Assembly: GCF_030730925.1 (NCBI RefSeq)
Contig: NZ_JAVAMB010000002.1
Location: 62,001 to 126,000 of the forward strand
DNA length: 64,000 bases
Source: Flavobacterium sp. DG2-3
Lineage (GTDB): Bacteria > Bacteroidota > Bacteroidia > Flavobacteriales > Flavobacteriaceae
Direction of reading: 5' to 3'
Made by a program: the position numbers and the translations under genes. Position 1 is the stretch's first letter; every line of letters starts with the position of its first letter. Shown piece by piece: positions 25,783 through 33,791 of the stretch. The notes under the pieces were generated by a model. It was not told the DNA's origin. It worked only from the letters and a program-made list of their open reading frames with translations, and made no database searches.

Positions 25783-27531
25783 TTACATAATTAATCGAAC
25801 TCCGCCAAGATCGGAAACGCGATAGGAAAATCTATTTCCTGGAGAGCCAATAAACATAAAGTTTTTAGGGATTTTCCATTTTTGGGAGAGTTCATCGATA
25901 ATTTCTGGGCCGAAAACGCCTTTGACTTCAATGTATTCTATATCGAGTTTGTCGTAGGCGCGATCTAAAACTTCTAAATCTTTTTTGAGCGCTTCGTTGT
26001 CTATAGGATCTTTTTTGACATAAACAATTTTCAATTTCTTGGTTGTTTCATTGGCTTCAACATACTGTAAAACTTTGTTCAAAATGGTAATGTCGTCTCC
26101 TTTGGTAAAGAAAACAAACTCCTGAGAATTTATTTTAGAGCTTAAACTTTCAAGATAGCGATTACTTAGCACCACCATTTTTCGCAGTGGCTGGTAAAAA
26201 TATTCTAAAGCTTCGATTAATAATCGTATTAAAGCGACTCGATTGAGCATAATGCCAACAAACAGTAGGGCTGGAATCATATACTGCAAAAAGGTGTAAA
26301 ACGAATTGATATTCAATATCATATTTCCGAAAAAGGCTGCAATTACAAAAGCTACGGCTGCAACAACTGCAATGCCTCTTGCGCGTTCAGGTCTTGGAAG
26401 TTTTTTGCGTTTGTATTTTAAAAGTAAATTTCCAATTCCGAACAGCGCCATTACAGCTAGGAAAGAAAAAGTATAAACTCCTGCCAACGATTCTAGATGT
26501 CCATTGGTAGCGAAAAGTACAGAAAGACAAAGTATTAAAAAGCTTATAACGATTCTGTAATGTGAACCTCTTTTATTTTGTTTTAAAAAATAATTCGGCA
26601 AAATTCTATCTAATGTCATTCGGTTTAAAAGTCCTGAAACACCGACAAAGGAGGTTAAAACGGCTCCACAAAGTACCATAACGGCATCTATAGAGATAAG
26701 CCAGGCAAGCCATGAACCGCCAGTTGTTTCTCCTAAGTGCGCTAGAAGCGATTCTTTGTTTGCTCCAACTTCTGTTAACGGAATTACACTAATTAACAAG
26801 ATAGCAATAACGGGATTAAAGAAACTTACAATTCCCCACATGTTACGAAGTGTTTTAGGAAAAACACCATGTTCTTGCTCTTCGACAAAATTGGCGGAGC
26901 TTTCAAAGCCAGAAATTCCAAGCATGGCCGCCGAAAAACCAAGAAAAAGCGCAGTTCTGATGCTTCCTGAAGCTATTGGAGTTTGCCAATTAATATGAAA
27001 AGTGTCTAATCCGCTATTTAAAACGAACCAAGCTGATGCTAAAACGAGCAATGTCAAAGTTCCAATATGGGTCAAAAAGATAACCACCGCTACAAATGCC
27101 GATTCTCCAATTCCTAAAATCGCCAAACCTGTAAACAAAACTAAAACAATGAATGTGGCAATGGTAACATTCAAACCTTCGAAAATTCCGTGCAGATAAT
27201 GCATACCTTCGGAGGCAGAAATTACGGCGGTTGCCATATAGGATAGTACTGTAAGGGTCGCGGCCAGAGATGCCAGCCGTTTTGTAGAAGTATTCAGCAA
27301 AACATTGTAAGCGCCTCCATTTAAAGGAATTGCCCCAACAACTTCTGCATAAATCTTTCTAAAAAGAAATAGCACTACAGCGACAATTAGAAGAGAAATC
27401 CAGGCGTATTGTCCTGCGTATAAAATGGTTAAAGCTGAAACATACAGGCAGGAAGAACTAATATCGTTTCCGCAGATCGCGGTTGCCTGTAATTGATTTA
27501 ATTTTTTGTGTACGATTTCTTTCATAAGCAT
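25783..27531 (-). CDS. APC-superfamily amino acid permease with cytoplasmic C-terminal domain
   Basis: 582 residues. About twelve membrane helices occupy roughly 15-440; the first bears the APC signature ATAICGNDISSSCLYVSAL, and later ones include LNGGAYNVLLNTSTKRLASL and GFSAAMLGISGFESSANFVE. The final 140 residues are soluble with alternating strands and helices (KLKIVYVKKDPIDNEALKK, FMFIGSPGNRFSYRVSDLGG), resembling a UspA-like domain that may regulate transport. Substrate unknown. An in-frame ATG two codons downstream is an equally good start. Confidence 0.83.
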   Translation of the reverse strand: MLMKEIVHKKLNQLQATAICGNDISSSCLYVSALTILYAGQYAWISLLIVAVVLFLFRKIYAEVVGAIPLNGGAYNVLLNTSTKRLASLAATLTVLSYMATAVISASEGMHYLHGIFEGLNVTIATFIVLVLFTGLAILGIGESAFVAVVIFLTHIGTLTLLVLASAWFVLNSGLDTFHINWQTPIASGSIRTALFLGFSAAMLGISGFESSANFVEEQEHGVFPKTLRNMWGIVSFFNPVIAILLISVIPLTEVGANKESLLAHLGETTGGSWLAWLISIDAVMVLCGAVLTSFVGVSGLLNRMTLDRILPNYFLKQNKRGSHYRIVISFLILCLSVLFATNGHLESLAGVYTFSFLAVMALFGIGNLLLKYKRKKLPRPERARGIAVVAAVAFVIAAFFGNMILNINSFYTFLQYMIPALLFVGIMLNRVALIRLLIEALEYFYQPLRKMVVLSNRYLESLSSKINSQEFVFFTKGDDITILNKVLQYVEANETTKKLKIVYVKKDPIDNEALKKDLEVLDRAYDKLDIEYIEVKGVFGPEIIDELSQKWKIPKNFMFIGSPGNRFSYRVSDLGGVRLIM

Positions 27532-27633
27532 TTAGAATTAATACTTTTAATACTGAAGCAACAAAATAATTATAATCGGTAAGAAGGCAGATATTGAATT
27601 TAAATCTAAGATATACTTTGCGTGTAGCCAGAT

Positions 27634-28104
27634 TTATTTGGCATTCTGAAATTGTTTAAGCGATAATAGGGCTTGTGTCTGTACTTTTTTTTGAAAAAAT
27701 CCTGTCCAGCCTAGCAAATAACCAGTAAGTCCAAAGGCTTGTTTTGACCATTTCCAAACATCGAAATTGTCGGTGTGTTTAATAATTAGTCCGTCTTGAA
27801 AGATAAATTCCGCGGAGATTTTATTGACAACTTTTCTATTTGTCTTGCTAAAATTATAAGTGGCAGTCCACTTTGCGCTGCCAGTAGAAGCATCGGCTTT
27901 TACATCTGAGAATTCAATTTTTAAATTGCCTTTGCTTTTTAAAAGAAGCATTTCCCACATTTTAGAAACCTGTTCTTCTTTTAATAAACCAAAAGCTGGA
28001 TCAATAAAATGAACTTTCGGATGATAGCACTCGCTCATTGTTTTGGCGTCTGCATTCGCGAAAGCGGTATAGAATTTTGTAATCAAGGTTTCATTTGCAT
28101 TCAT
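27634..28104 (-). CDS. NTF2-like / SnoaL-like protein
   Basis: 156 residues. Single cone-shaped NTF2-like domain: ETLITKFYTAFANADAKTMS, ECYHPKVHFIDPAFGLL, SAKWTATYNFSKTNRKVVNK and KHTDNFDVWKWSKQAFG. Members are small-molecule binding or isomerase-like proteins; no catalytic assignment is possible. Last gene of a minus-strand run that starts with the methyltransferase at 30519; the 47-base gap to the previous gene leaves its co-transcription open. Confidence 0.82.
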   Translation of the reverse strand: MNANETLITKFYTAFANADAKTMSECYHPKVHFIDPAFGLLKEEQVSKMWEMLLLKSKGNLKIEFSDVKADASTGSAKWTATYNFSKTNRKVVNKISAEFIFQDGLIIKHTDNFDVWKWSKQAFGLTGYLLGWTGFFQKKVQTQALLSLKQFQNAK

Positions 28105-28151
28105 AAAAAAATATTTATGTTAAATATAAGATTTATTATATTAAATAATCA

Positions 28152-28676
28152 TTATAAAACACTAATTTCTTTAGCGGTGTCAAATGTTTTTTTTGATTTG
28201 TCAAATGCTGTTGAGAAATATTTGACTTTACTGTAAGCTGTAAAATGCCCAGTAAGATTTCCTGATATATCTGGCCCGCCAGCAATAATAAATCTTACGG
28301 CATAAATATCACTTTTTTTAAGTTTTAGCCATTCTGCTGGTGTAAAATAGTAGTAAGCAGTTGTTTTACCGTCTGCAGATTCTTTTACATTTTTGTCTGT
28401 GCAGGCAATAACATCGGCATTTGTTAAATCGACGTAAACTCCGCCCGCAATTTTTGCTTTGTCGCTTGCTGTAGAAATGGTTAATTTTAAAATACCACCT
28501 TTTTCTGTTTTCGCTATTTGAACATTAATTTCGCCAGAGTAAGCATATTTATCACAGATAAAAGTATATTCTTGTGTCGCAGGATATGGTGCAGATCCTT
28601 TTACGCTAATAGTTTGCTGTGCTGAAGCAAATGTTGAAACAAATAATAAAAGAAAAAGTGGTAGTTTAAAATTCAT
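28152..28676 (-). CDS. Exported protein of unknown function
   Basis: 174 residues. Clear signal peptide (MNFKLPLFLLLFVSTFASAQ) cleaved after ASA. The mature part is beta-rich (TISVKGSAPYPATQEYTFIC, GGILKLTISTASDKAKIAGG, YAVRFIIAGGPDISGNLTG). No family recognised. It is 12 bases downstream of a lipoprotein gene on the same strand, within the probable operon that includes an M23 peptidase, so a cell-envelope role is plausible. Confidence 0.7.
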   Translation of the reverse strand: MNFKLPLFLLLFVSTFASAQQTISVKGSAPYPATQEYTFICDKYAYSGEINVQIAKTEKGGILKLTISTASDKAKIAGGVYVDLTNADVIACTDKNVKESADGKTTAYYYFTPAEWLKLKKSDIYAVRFIIAGGPDISGNLTGHFTAYSKVKYFSTAFDKSKKTFDTAKEISVL

Positions 28677-28688
28677 AGGTATCTTAAT

Positions 28689-29165
28689 TTATTGATCGGC
28701 TAATTTGGCATCAAATTTTTCATCCCAATCCATAGATTTTATGGCCGAAATGAGATTGTCTTCATTCACAAAAATGCGCAATTCTTTATTGGCTACTTTT
28801 TTGGTATACAATGCATGATAGCGGTAAATGACTTCTTGTTTGGTTTTGTAAACTCCGTCTAATTTTAAATCTATAAAACTTCCGTAATATTGTCTAAATC
28901 TTTGGCAGGTCTTGGTTAAACGCTCTTCTGTAGTGTTTTCCATAACCGATTTAGTAACTTCCGTTTCGTTAAAAGGTTTAAATTTTGAAGTGTTACAAGT
29001 TTCTAAAACTCTCTTTCCTAAATCATACGCTTTTCGCTGCTGATTTGCATCTATTTCTGCTCCAGAAACTTTTTTAATTTTTAAATCTTCTGTATCTCTG
29101 CTTACTGTTTTCGATTTACATCCAATTAATAACAACAAACATATAATCAATCCTGCTTTCTTCAT
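28689..29165 (-). CDS. Small lipoprotein of unknown function
   Basis: 158 residues. Lipoprotein signal MKKAGLIICLLLLIGCKSK with lipobox LIGC. The mature region is helical and polar with two cysteines (VLETCNTSKFKPF and LTKTCQRFRQYYG). No family recognised. It lies 6 bases after the M23 peptidase gene and 12 before the next exported protein, so these are almost certainly co-transcribed. Confidence 0.7.
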   Translation of the reverse strand: MKKAGLIICLLLLIGCKSKTVSRDTEDLKIKKVSGAEIDANQQRKAYDLGKRVLETCNTSKFKPFNETEVTKSVMENTTEERLTKTCQRFRQYYGSFIDLKLDGVYKTKQEVIYRYHALYTKKVANKELRIFVNEDNLISAIKSMDWDEKFDAKLADQ

Positions 29166-29171
29166 AACTAT

Positions 29172-29849
29172 TTAAGTAATTTTTAATAATAAGTTTGGAT
29201 CGGGACAATTTTCGATATAAAAGTTTAGGTCTTTCGTATTGCAGACACCTGGATAATCTCCCCAGTAATCACCAATATTATGGATAATCTGAAAATGGAC
29301 GTGAGGTGCGTAATCGCCATTTACTGAGGCATTTCCGAGAGTCGCAATTTTTTCGCCTTTCTTAAAATGGTCTCCGATCGTTAAGTTTTCTATACTTTCT
29401 AACGACAAATGTCCGTATAAAGTATAAAATTTTTCATTTTCTACTTTGTGTTCCAATATAATTGTCGGGCCATAATCGCCCAAACCAATATTGTTTTTAA
29501 AACTATGAACTGTTCCGTCAAGTGCGGCAAGCACAGCAGTTCCGGCTTCTGCCCATAAATCTAAACCAATGTGAATATTGCGTTCTGGTTTTGAAGCATC
29601 CAAAAAAATCGGGCTTCTTTGATATAAAAATCGGCCTTCAATATAACCGCCAAAGGCCACTTTAGCGTTTTTTTCTTTTAGAAAATTTGAAATGTACTTT
29701 TCAAAATCTTCCGAAGTATCCAATTTCTGATTGATTAATTCTTGATTTGAAACCGATAAATTTAACGGCGTATATTCAGAAATAGTAATTGAGGAGTCAA
29801 TAACTTTAGCAGGTGGTAAGGCATTTAAGATGGAGGCAAGGGGTTTCAT
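29172..29849 (-). CDS. M23 family metallopeptidase
   Basis: 225 residues from ATG 29849, 4 bases after the stop of the methyltransferase; an in-frame TTG further upstream would overlap that gene. LytM/M23 zinc peptidase fold with metal ligands in NIHIGLDLWAEAGTAV (His and Asp), then LYGHLS and the HxH motif HVHFQI. The family cleaves peptidoglycan cross-links or similar peptides. No signal peptide is evident, which is unusual for this family and may indicate export by another route or a cytosolic homologue. Confidence 0.85.
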   Translation of the reverse strand: MKPLASILNALPPAKVIDSSITISEYTPLNLSVSNQELINQKLDTSEDFEKYISNFLKEKNAKVAFGGYIEGRFLYQRSPIFLDASKPERNIHIGLDLWAEAGTAVLAALDGTVHSFKNNIGLGDYGPTIILEHKVENEKFYTLYGHLSLESIENLTIGDHFKKGEKIATLGNASVNGDYAPHVHFQIIHNIGDYWGDYPGVCNTKDLNFYIENCPDPNLLLKIT

Positions 29850-29853
29850 AAAA

Positions 29854-30519
29854 TTAAGCAACTTTATTAATAATTATTAATTCATTATGTAGTTCAATTC
29901 GGGGAAGCATTTTTGTTTGGAACAATTTAGGATTCACTTCTGCAACATATTTTCTATTTCGAACATTATGCGCTTCGTCTAGGATCATAGTGTTAAACAG
30001 AACAAAACCATCATCATTTAAGATCGTGCAGACTCTATCGACAAAAAACTTTTCAAACAGAAAGTTTGGCATGTGCGTGTCTTCAAAAATATCTATAATT
30101 ATAAGGTCATATTTTTCTTTTGTTTTTAGGACAAATTCGAATGCATCATCAATAACTACTTCTAGTTGCTTAATTTGATTAAGATTAAAATACTGATTAG
30201 CAATCTGAATCATATCGGGATCAATTTCAACTCCTGTTATTTTTTCTTTGTATGCAATCTCATCTACTAATGTTTTTACGACGCTTCCGCCGGCAACTCC
30301 CAATAAAAGAATGTGTTCCATTCCTAAAATTTTATCGTAACCAATATTTCGAAGTCCGTACCTTAATATACGTTGCAGACTTCCGTAAGAATAATTTGTG
30401 TTTTCAGTATCCAATACTAATTCGCCATTTGCCCAAGTGACTTCGATCGTTTTGCTTCTGGCCGATTTTTTCTTAAATATTTTTATTGGAATTATATAAC
30501 TGAAAATTTTTCGAATCAT
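29854..30519 (-). CDS. Spermidine-synthase-like SAM methyltransferase
   Basis: 221 residues, Rossmann fold. SAM or decarboxy-SAM site MEHILLLGVAGGSVVKTLVDE, acidic loop GVEIDPDMIQIA, then VIDDAFEFV and DLIIIDIFEDTHMPNFLFE. The overall pattern is that of spermidine-synthase-like proteins, many of which are not true aminopropyltransferases, so the substrate is left open. First gene of the minus-strand run. TAAATTTG on the minus strand at 30536-30543 is an exact -7 element about 17 bases before the ATG. Confidence 0.8.
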   Translation of the reverse strand: MIRKIFSYIIPIKIFKKKSARSKTIEVTWANGELVLDTENTNYSYGSLQRILRYGLRNIGYDKILGMEHILLLGVAGGSVVKTLVDEIAYKEKITGVEIDPDMIQIANQYFNLNQIKQLEVVIDDAFEFVLKTKEKYDLIIIDIFEDTHMPNFLFEKFFVDRVCTILNDDGFVLFNTMILDEAHNVRNRKYVAEVNPKLFQTKMLPRIELHNELIIINKVA

Positions 30520-30583
30520 TTTTTATGCTTTTACTCAAATTTACCATTAAATCTTTTATTTTGCACGAAATATTGAACCTTTA

Positions 30584-31135
30584 ATGAAAAAACTATTATA
30601 CAAATTCATATTTTTTAAGCTAATGGGCTGGAAAATAGTGGGAATCGAAAATGCGGAAGTTAAAAAATGTATTCTAATGGTGATGCCTCATACAAGTAAT
30701 CATGATTTTTATATCGGACTTTTCACTCGCGGAATTTCGGGACTTCAAATGAATTGGGTGGGCAAGAAAGAATTGTTTCGATTTCCGTTTGGGTATTATT
30801 TTAGAAATGTTGGAGGAGAACCTTTAGACCGTTCTGGCGGATTAAATAAGGTAGATTCAATTGCGGCAATTTTTGATCGAAAAGAAATCTTTCGTTTGGC
30901 TGTTGCTCCAGAAGGAACACGAAAAAAAGTAAACGAATTGAAAACCGGATTTTATTTTATAGCGCTTAAAGCGAAAGTGCCAATTGTTCCCGTAGCTTTT
31001 GATTGGGGTAAGAAAGAAGTAAATCTCGGCGAACCATTTTATCCGACAGGAAATTATGAAGCGGACTTCGAAATTTTGAAGAAACATTATAAAGGAGTAG
31101 TAGGTAAAATTCCAGAAAATGGAGTTAAACTCTAA
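30584..31135 (+). CDS. Lysophospholipid acyltransferase (PlsC-like)
   Basis: 183 residues. Glycerolipid acyltransferase motifs: HTSNHD (HX4D catalytic pair) near residue 37, then FRNVGGEPLDRSGG, and APEGTRKKV (motif III, EGTR), followed by VPIVPVAFDWGKKEV. It should acylate a lysophosphatidate or similar acceptor at the inner membrane. It is shorter than full PlsC enzymes because it lacks the N-terminal membrane segments. Divergent from the methyltransferase. Confidence 0.85.
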   Translation: MKKLLYKFIFFKLMGWKIVGIENAEVKKCILMVMPHTSNHDFYIGLFTRGISGLQMNWVGKKELFRFPFGYYFRNVGGEPLDRSGGLNKVDSIAAIFDRKEIFRLAVAPEGTRKKVNELKTGFYFIALKAKVPIVPVAFDWGKKEVNLGEPFYPTGNYEADFEILKKHYKGVVGKIPENGVKL

Positions 31136-31219
31136 TTTCTGAGATTTTTTGCAAACGCGCGAGAATCGCATATTTGAAAATTTTCTGAATCAAGAGTCAA
31201 ATACGCGCTAATTTTTGAA

Positions 31220-31675
31220 TCACGGAGAATAAGCTTTAAAAGTTCCATTTTTGTAAAACAAGACAATTTTTTCAATTTCATCATCTTCCAAATCAAAATT
31301 TACATTTTTTGGAGTTGATGATTTTTTTGTTTCTAATTTTTCTTCTTTTTCATTTGTCTCAAAAGTTGAGAATAAATTTTGATCTGAATTTTGAATTGGC
31401 AAAATAGGAGCAGAAGGTTTAGATATTTCTACATTTTCTTCTTCATTAGTTTTTGGAAAATTTCCTCTCCCAATTAAAATCCAATACAGATCTACATCGG
31501 GAAAAACTTCTAAAATTTTCATTACAAAATCTAAGCTTGGCTTGTTTCTCCCAGATAGGAGATGAGACATACTAGAACGTTGCACACCAATTTTATCGGC
31601 AAAAGCAGAGGCATTTAAACCATAATAATCTAATACAGTTTCAAGCCTTTTTACAAAATCATCTATGTTTACCAT
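31220..31675 (-). CDS. XRE family transcriptional regulator
   Basis: 151 residues. N-terminal helix-turn-helix at about 8-65 (VLDYYGLNASAFADKIGVQR, SSMSHLLSGRNKPSLDFVMK), then a polar linker with low complexity (EEENVEISKPSAPILPIQNS) and a short C-terminal segment (LEDDEIEKIVLFYKNGTFKAY). It sits divergent from the M14 carboxypeptidase, and the 312-base space between them carries TTTAC-N4-GTAAA palindromes over both promoters. This makes it a likely autorepressor that also controls its neighbour. Confidence 0.87.
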   Translation of the reverse strand: MVNIDDFVKRLETVLDYYGLNASAFADKIGVQRSSMSHLLSGRNKPSLDFVMKILEVFPDVDLYWILIGRGNFPKTNEEENVEISKPSAPILPIQNSDQNLFSTFETNEKEEKLETKKSSTPKNVNFDLEDDEIEKIVLFYKNGTFKAYSP

Positions 31676-31702
31676 TGTGAATTCTTGTTTTTCATTATCT
31701 CA

Positions 31703-31716
31703 TTTACAAATGTAAA
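31703..31716. promoter_or_regulatory. Operator 1 for the XRE regulator (TTTACAAATGTAAA)
   Basis: Palindrome with perfect 6-base arms. It contains the minus-strand -7 element TACATTTG (31707-31714) of the XRE gene; a TTG at 31735-31737 is 20 bases further upstream as the -33 element. Binding here would block the regulator's own transcription. Confidence 0.6.
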
Positions 31717-31902
31717 CAAAAAGATAAACTACTGCAATATTATTGTTGTGTTTTTAATACTGGGTTAGTTTTATGTTAAATTTAAAATTGAATTAGATTA
31801 CGCTAATGAATTGAAATTTATATATTTATAAAGTTATATACATTCTAATTCATTGTATTGAAATAAGTTGTATCAAATAGTAACAAATTGTTCCAAATAT
31901 TG

Positions 31903-31916
31903 TTTACAATTCTAAA
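31903..31916. promoter_or_regulatory. Imperfect operator copy (TTTACAATTCTAAA)
   Basis: One mismatch from the palindrome consensus, 20 bases upstream of the perfect copy at 31936. It may be an auxiliary site. Confidence 0.35.
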
Positions 31917-31935
31917 TTCTCAAATTTTTTAATAG

Positions 31936-31949
31936 TTTACAATTGTAAA
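31936..31949. promoter_or_regulatory. Operator 2 (TTTACAATTGTAAA)
   Basis: Perfect 14-bp palindrome covering the TTG (31943-31945) that would be the -33 element of the M14 gene promoter. Confidence 0.6.
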
Positions 31950-31959
31950 AATAAAGATG

Positions 31960-31973
31960 TTTACTTTTGTAAA
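31960..31973 (+). promoter_or_regulatory. Operator 3 overlapping the M14 carboxypeptidase promoter
   Basis: TTTACTTTTGTAAA contains TACTTTTG (31962-31969), an exact TAnnTTTG -7 element 19 bases before the ATG at 31988. The operator and the -7 box are the same sequence, which is the expected geometry for repression. Confidence 0.6.
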
Positions 31974-31987
31974 CTAATCGAAATGCA

Positions 31988-33142
31988 ATGAATTTAGAAC
32001 AGTTATTTACACAATACAAAGAACAGTCTATCTCTGGAAGATATCTTACTTTAGATCATATTAAACCTCTTTTAGACAAACTAAACACCAATGGTCAAGT
32101 ACAGATTATTGGAACATCTGTTTTAGGAGAACCTATATATAGTTACCAAATTGGAACAGGAAAAACACGCGCGTACTTATGGTCGCAAATGCACGGTAAC
32201 GAAAGCACTACTACAAAAGCTCTATTCGATTTTATTAATTTATTGAATGACGACACTGATTTAGCAAAGCAAATGCTAAATACCTTCACTTTTTTATGTA
32301 TTCCGATACTTAATCCAGACGGAGCAAGGCTTTATACCCGAGCAAACGCGAATAAAATAGACTTAAATCGTGATTCGCAAGACTTGACACAGCCAGAAAG
32401 TAAAATTTTGCGCGAAGTATTTGAGCAATTCAAACCTGATTTCTGTTTTAATCTTCATGACCAGCGTACTATTTTTGGAGCTGGTACAACTGGAAAACCT
32501 GCAACAGTTTCTTTTCTAGCGCCTTCTTATAATGAGGAAAGAGAAGTAAACGATAACAGATTAAAAGCCATAAATATCATTGCAGGCATCAATGAAGAGC
32601 TTCAAAAATACATTCCAGGACAAGTCGGGCGTTTCGATGACTCCTTCAATATTAATTGTATAGGAGACACTTTTCAATTTTTGGGAGTTCCAACTATATT
32701 ATTTGAAGCAGGACACTTTCCAGACGACTATGAGCGCGAAATTACTAGGAAATTCATATTTTTCTCGTTAATTTTAAGCTTTAAATTGATTTCCGAAAAC
32801 GATTTAGTTGATAATAGATTTGGTGAATATTTGAATATTTCACAAAATAATGTCGTTTTTTATGATTTTATGTATAAAAATGTCAAAATAAATTATGATG
32901 GTATCGAAATTATTACGAATTTTGTCGCACAATACAAAGAAGAATTAATCGAAAATAAGATTCATTTTAATGCCTACATCGCAGAAGTGGGTGAATTGGA
33001 AAATTATTTTGGACATTACGAATACGATGCAAAAGGCGCAGAATATTCGGACGATTTCCAAAATCTTCCAAAAACGGGTCAGAAGGCAGATTTTTATTTA
33101 AATAAAAATGTTAAATTTGTTAACGGATTAATAAAAAGTTAA
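31988..33142 (+). CDS. M14 family zinc carboxypeptidase
   Basis: 384 residues. Zinc ligands HxxE in WSQMHGNESTTT near residue 69-72 and the later His in CFNLHDQRTIFG; substrate-binding NLNRDSQ; catalytic Glu in ILFEAGHFPDDYE. No signal peptide, so probably cytosolic, consistent with tailoring of peptides or peptidoglycan fragments rather than secreted digestion. It faces the XRE regulator across shared palindromes and precedes an Lrp-type regulator. Confidence 0.85.
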   Translation: MNLEQLFTQYKEQSISGRYLTLDHIKPLLDKLNTNGQVQIIGTSVLGEPIYSYQIGTGKTRAYLWSQMHGNESTTTKALFDFINLLNDDTDLAKQMLNTFTFLCIPILNPDGARLYTRANANKIDLNRDSQDLTQPESKILREVFEQFKPDFCFNLHDQRTIFGAGTTGKPATVSFLAPSYNEEREVNDNRLKAINIIAGINEELQKYIPGQVGRFDDSFNINCIGDTFQFLGVPTILFEAGHFPDDYEREITRKFIFFSLILSFKLISENDLVDNRFGEYLNISQNNVVFYDFMYKNVKINYDGIEIITNFVAQYKEELIENKIHFNAYIAEVGELENYFGHYEYDAKGAEYSDDFQNLPKTGQKADFYLNKNVKFVNGLIKS

Positions 33143-33219
33143 TTTTTATGTGAATTTGTTGTTTTTTATATATAATTTTATACTTTGTAATAGCAATTAG
33201 TAATATTAATTAAACAATT

Positions 33220-33699
33220 ATGAGTAAATTTCGTTTAGATGAAGTAGATCACCAGATTTTAGATATGTTAATAGACAATACGAGAGTTCCGTTTACTGAC
33301 ATTGCAAAAAAACTATTGATATCTGCTGGTACAGTACACGTTAGAGTTAAAAAGATGGAGGATGCCGGTATTATCATGGGATCTTCATTAGCCTTAGATT
33401 ACGATAAATTAGGTTATTCATTTATTGCTTATGTAGGGGTTTTTCTTAATAATACATCTCAAACTAAATTTGTATTAGAGCGAATCAATCAAATTCCATT
33501 CGTTACTGTGGCTTCTGTAACGACAGGAAAATTCAACATCTTTTGCAAAATCAGAGCAAAAGACACTAAACACGCGAAAGAAGTTATCTTTATGATTGAC
33601 GATATCGATGGTGTTTACAGAACAGAAACAATGATTTCATTAGAGGAAAGTATAAACGATAAGAAGCGTTTGATGCATACTATTTTCAAAAATATGTAA
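33220..33699 (+). CDS. Lrp/AsnC family transcriptional regulator
   Basis: 159 residues. N-terminal winged HTH (DEVDHQILDMLIDNTRVPFT, DIAKKLLISAGTVHVRVKKM) and a C-terminal RAM ligand-binding domain (ALDYDKLGYSFIAYVGVFLN, TGKFNIFCKIRAKDTKHAKE, GVYRTETMISLEES). Lrp proteins bind amino acids and control their metabolism; the effector is unknown here. A weak hairpin with a T run at 33730-33757 follows. Confidence 0.9.
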   Translation: MSKFRLDEVDHQILDMLIDNTRVPFTDIAKKLLISAGTVHVRVKKMEDAGIIMGSSLALDYDKLGYSFIAYVGVFLNNTSQTKFVLERINQIPFVTVASVTTGKFNIFCKIRAKDTKHAKEVIFMIDDIDGVYRTETMISLEESINDKKRLMHTIFKNM

Positions 33700-33729
33700 G
33701 AACTTTTCTTGAATGCTATATTAAAATAT

Positions 33730-33757
33730 AACCTCAAGTTTATTCTTGGGGTTTTTT
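33730..33757 (+). terminator. Terminator after the Lrp gene
   Basis: AACCTCAAG, 6-base loop, CTTGGGGTT and a T run; one G-T pair. Confidence 0.6.
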
Positions 33758-33791
33758 TATGACTAATTAACCAACCAACTATAACACAATT

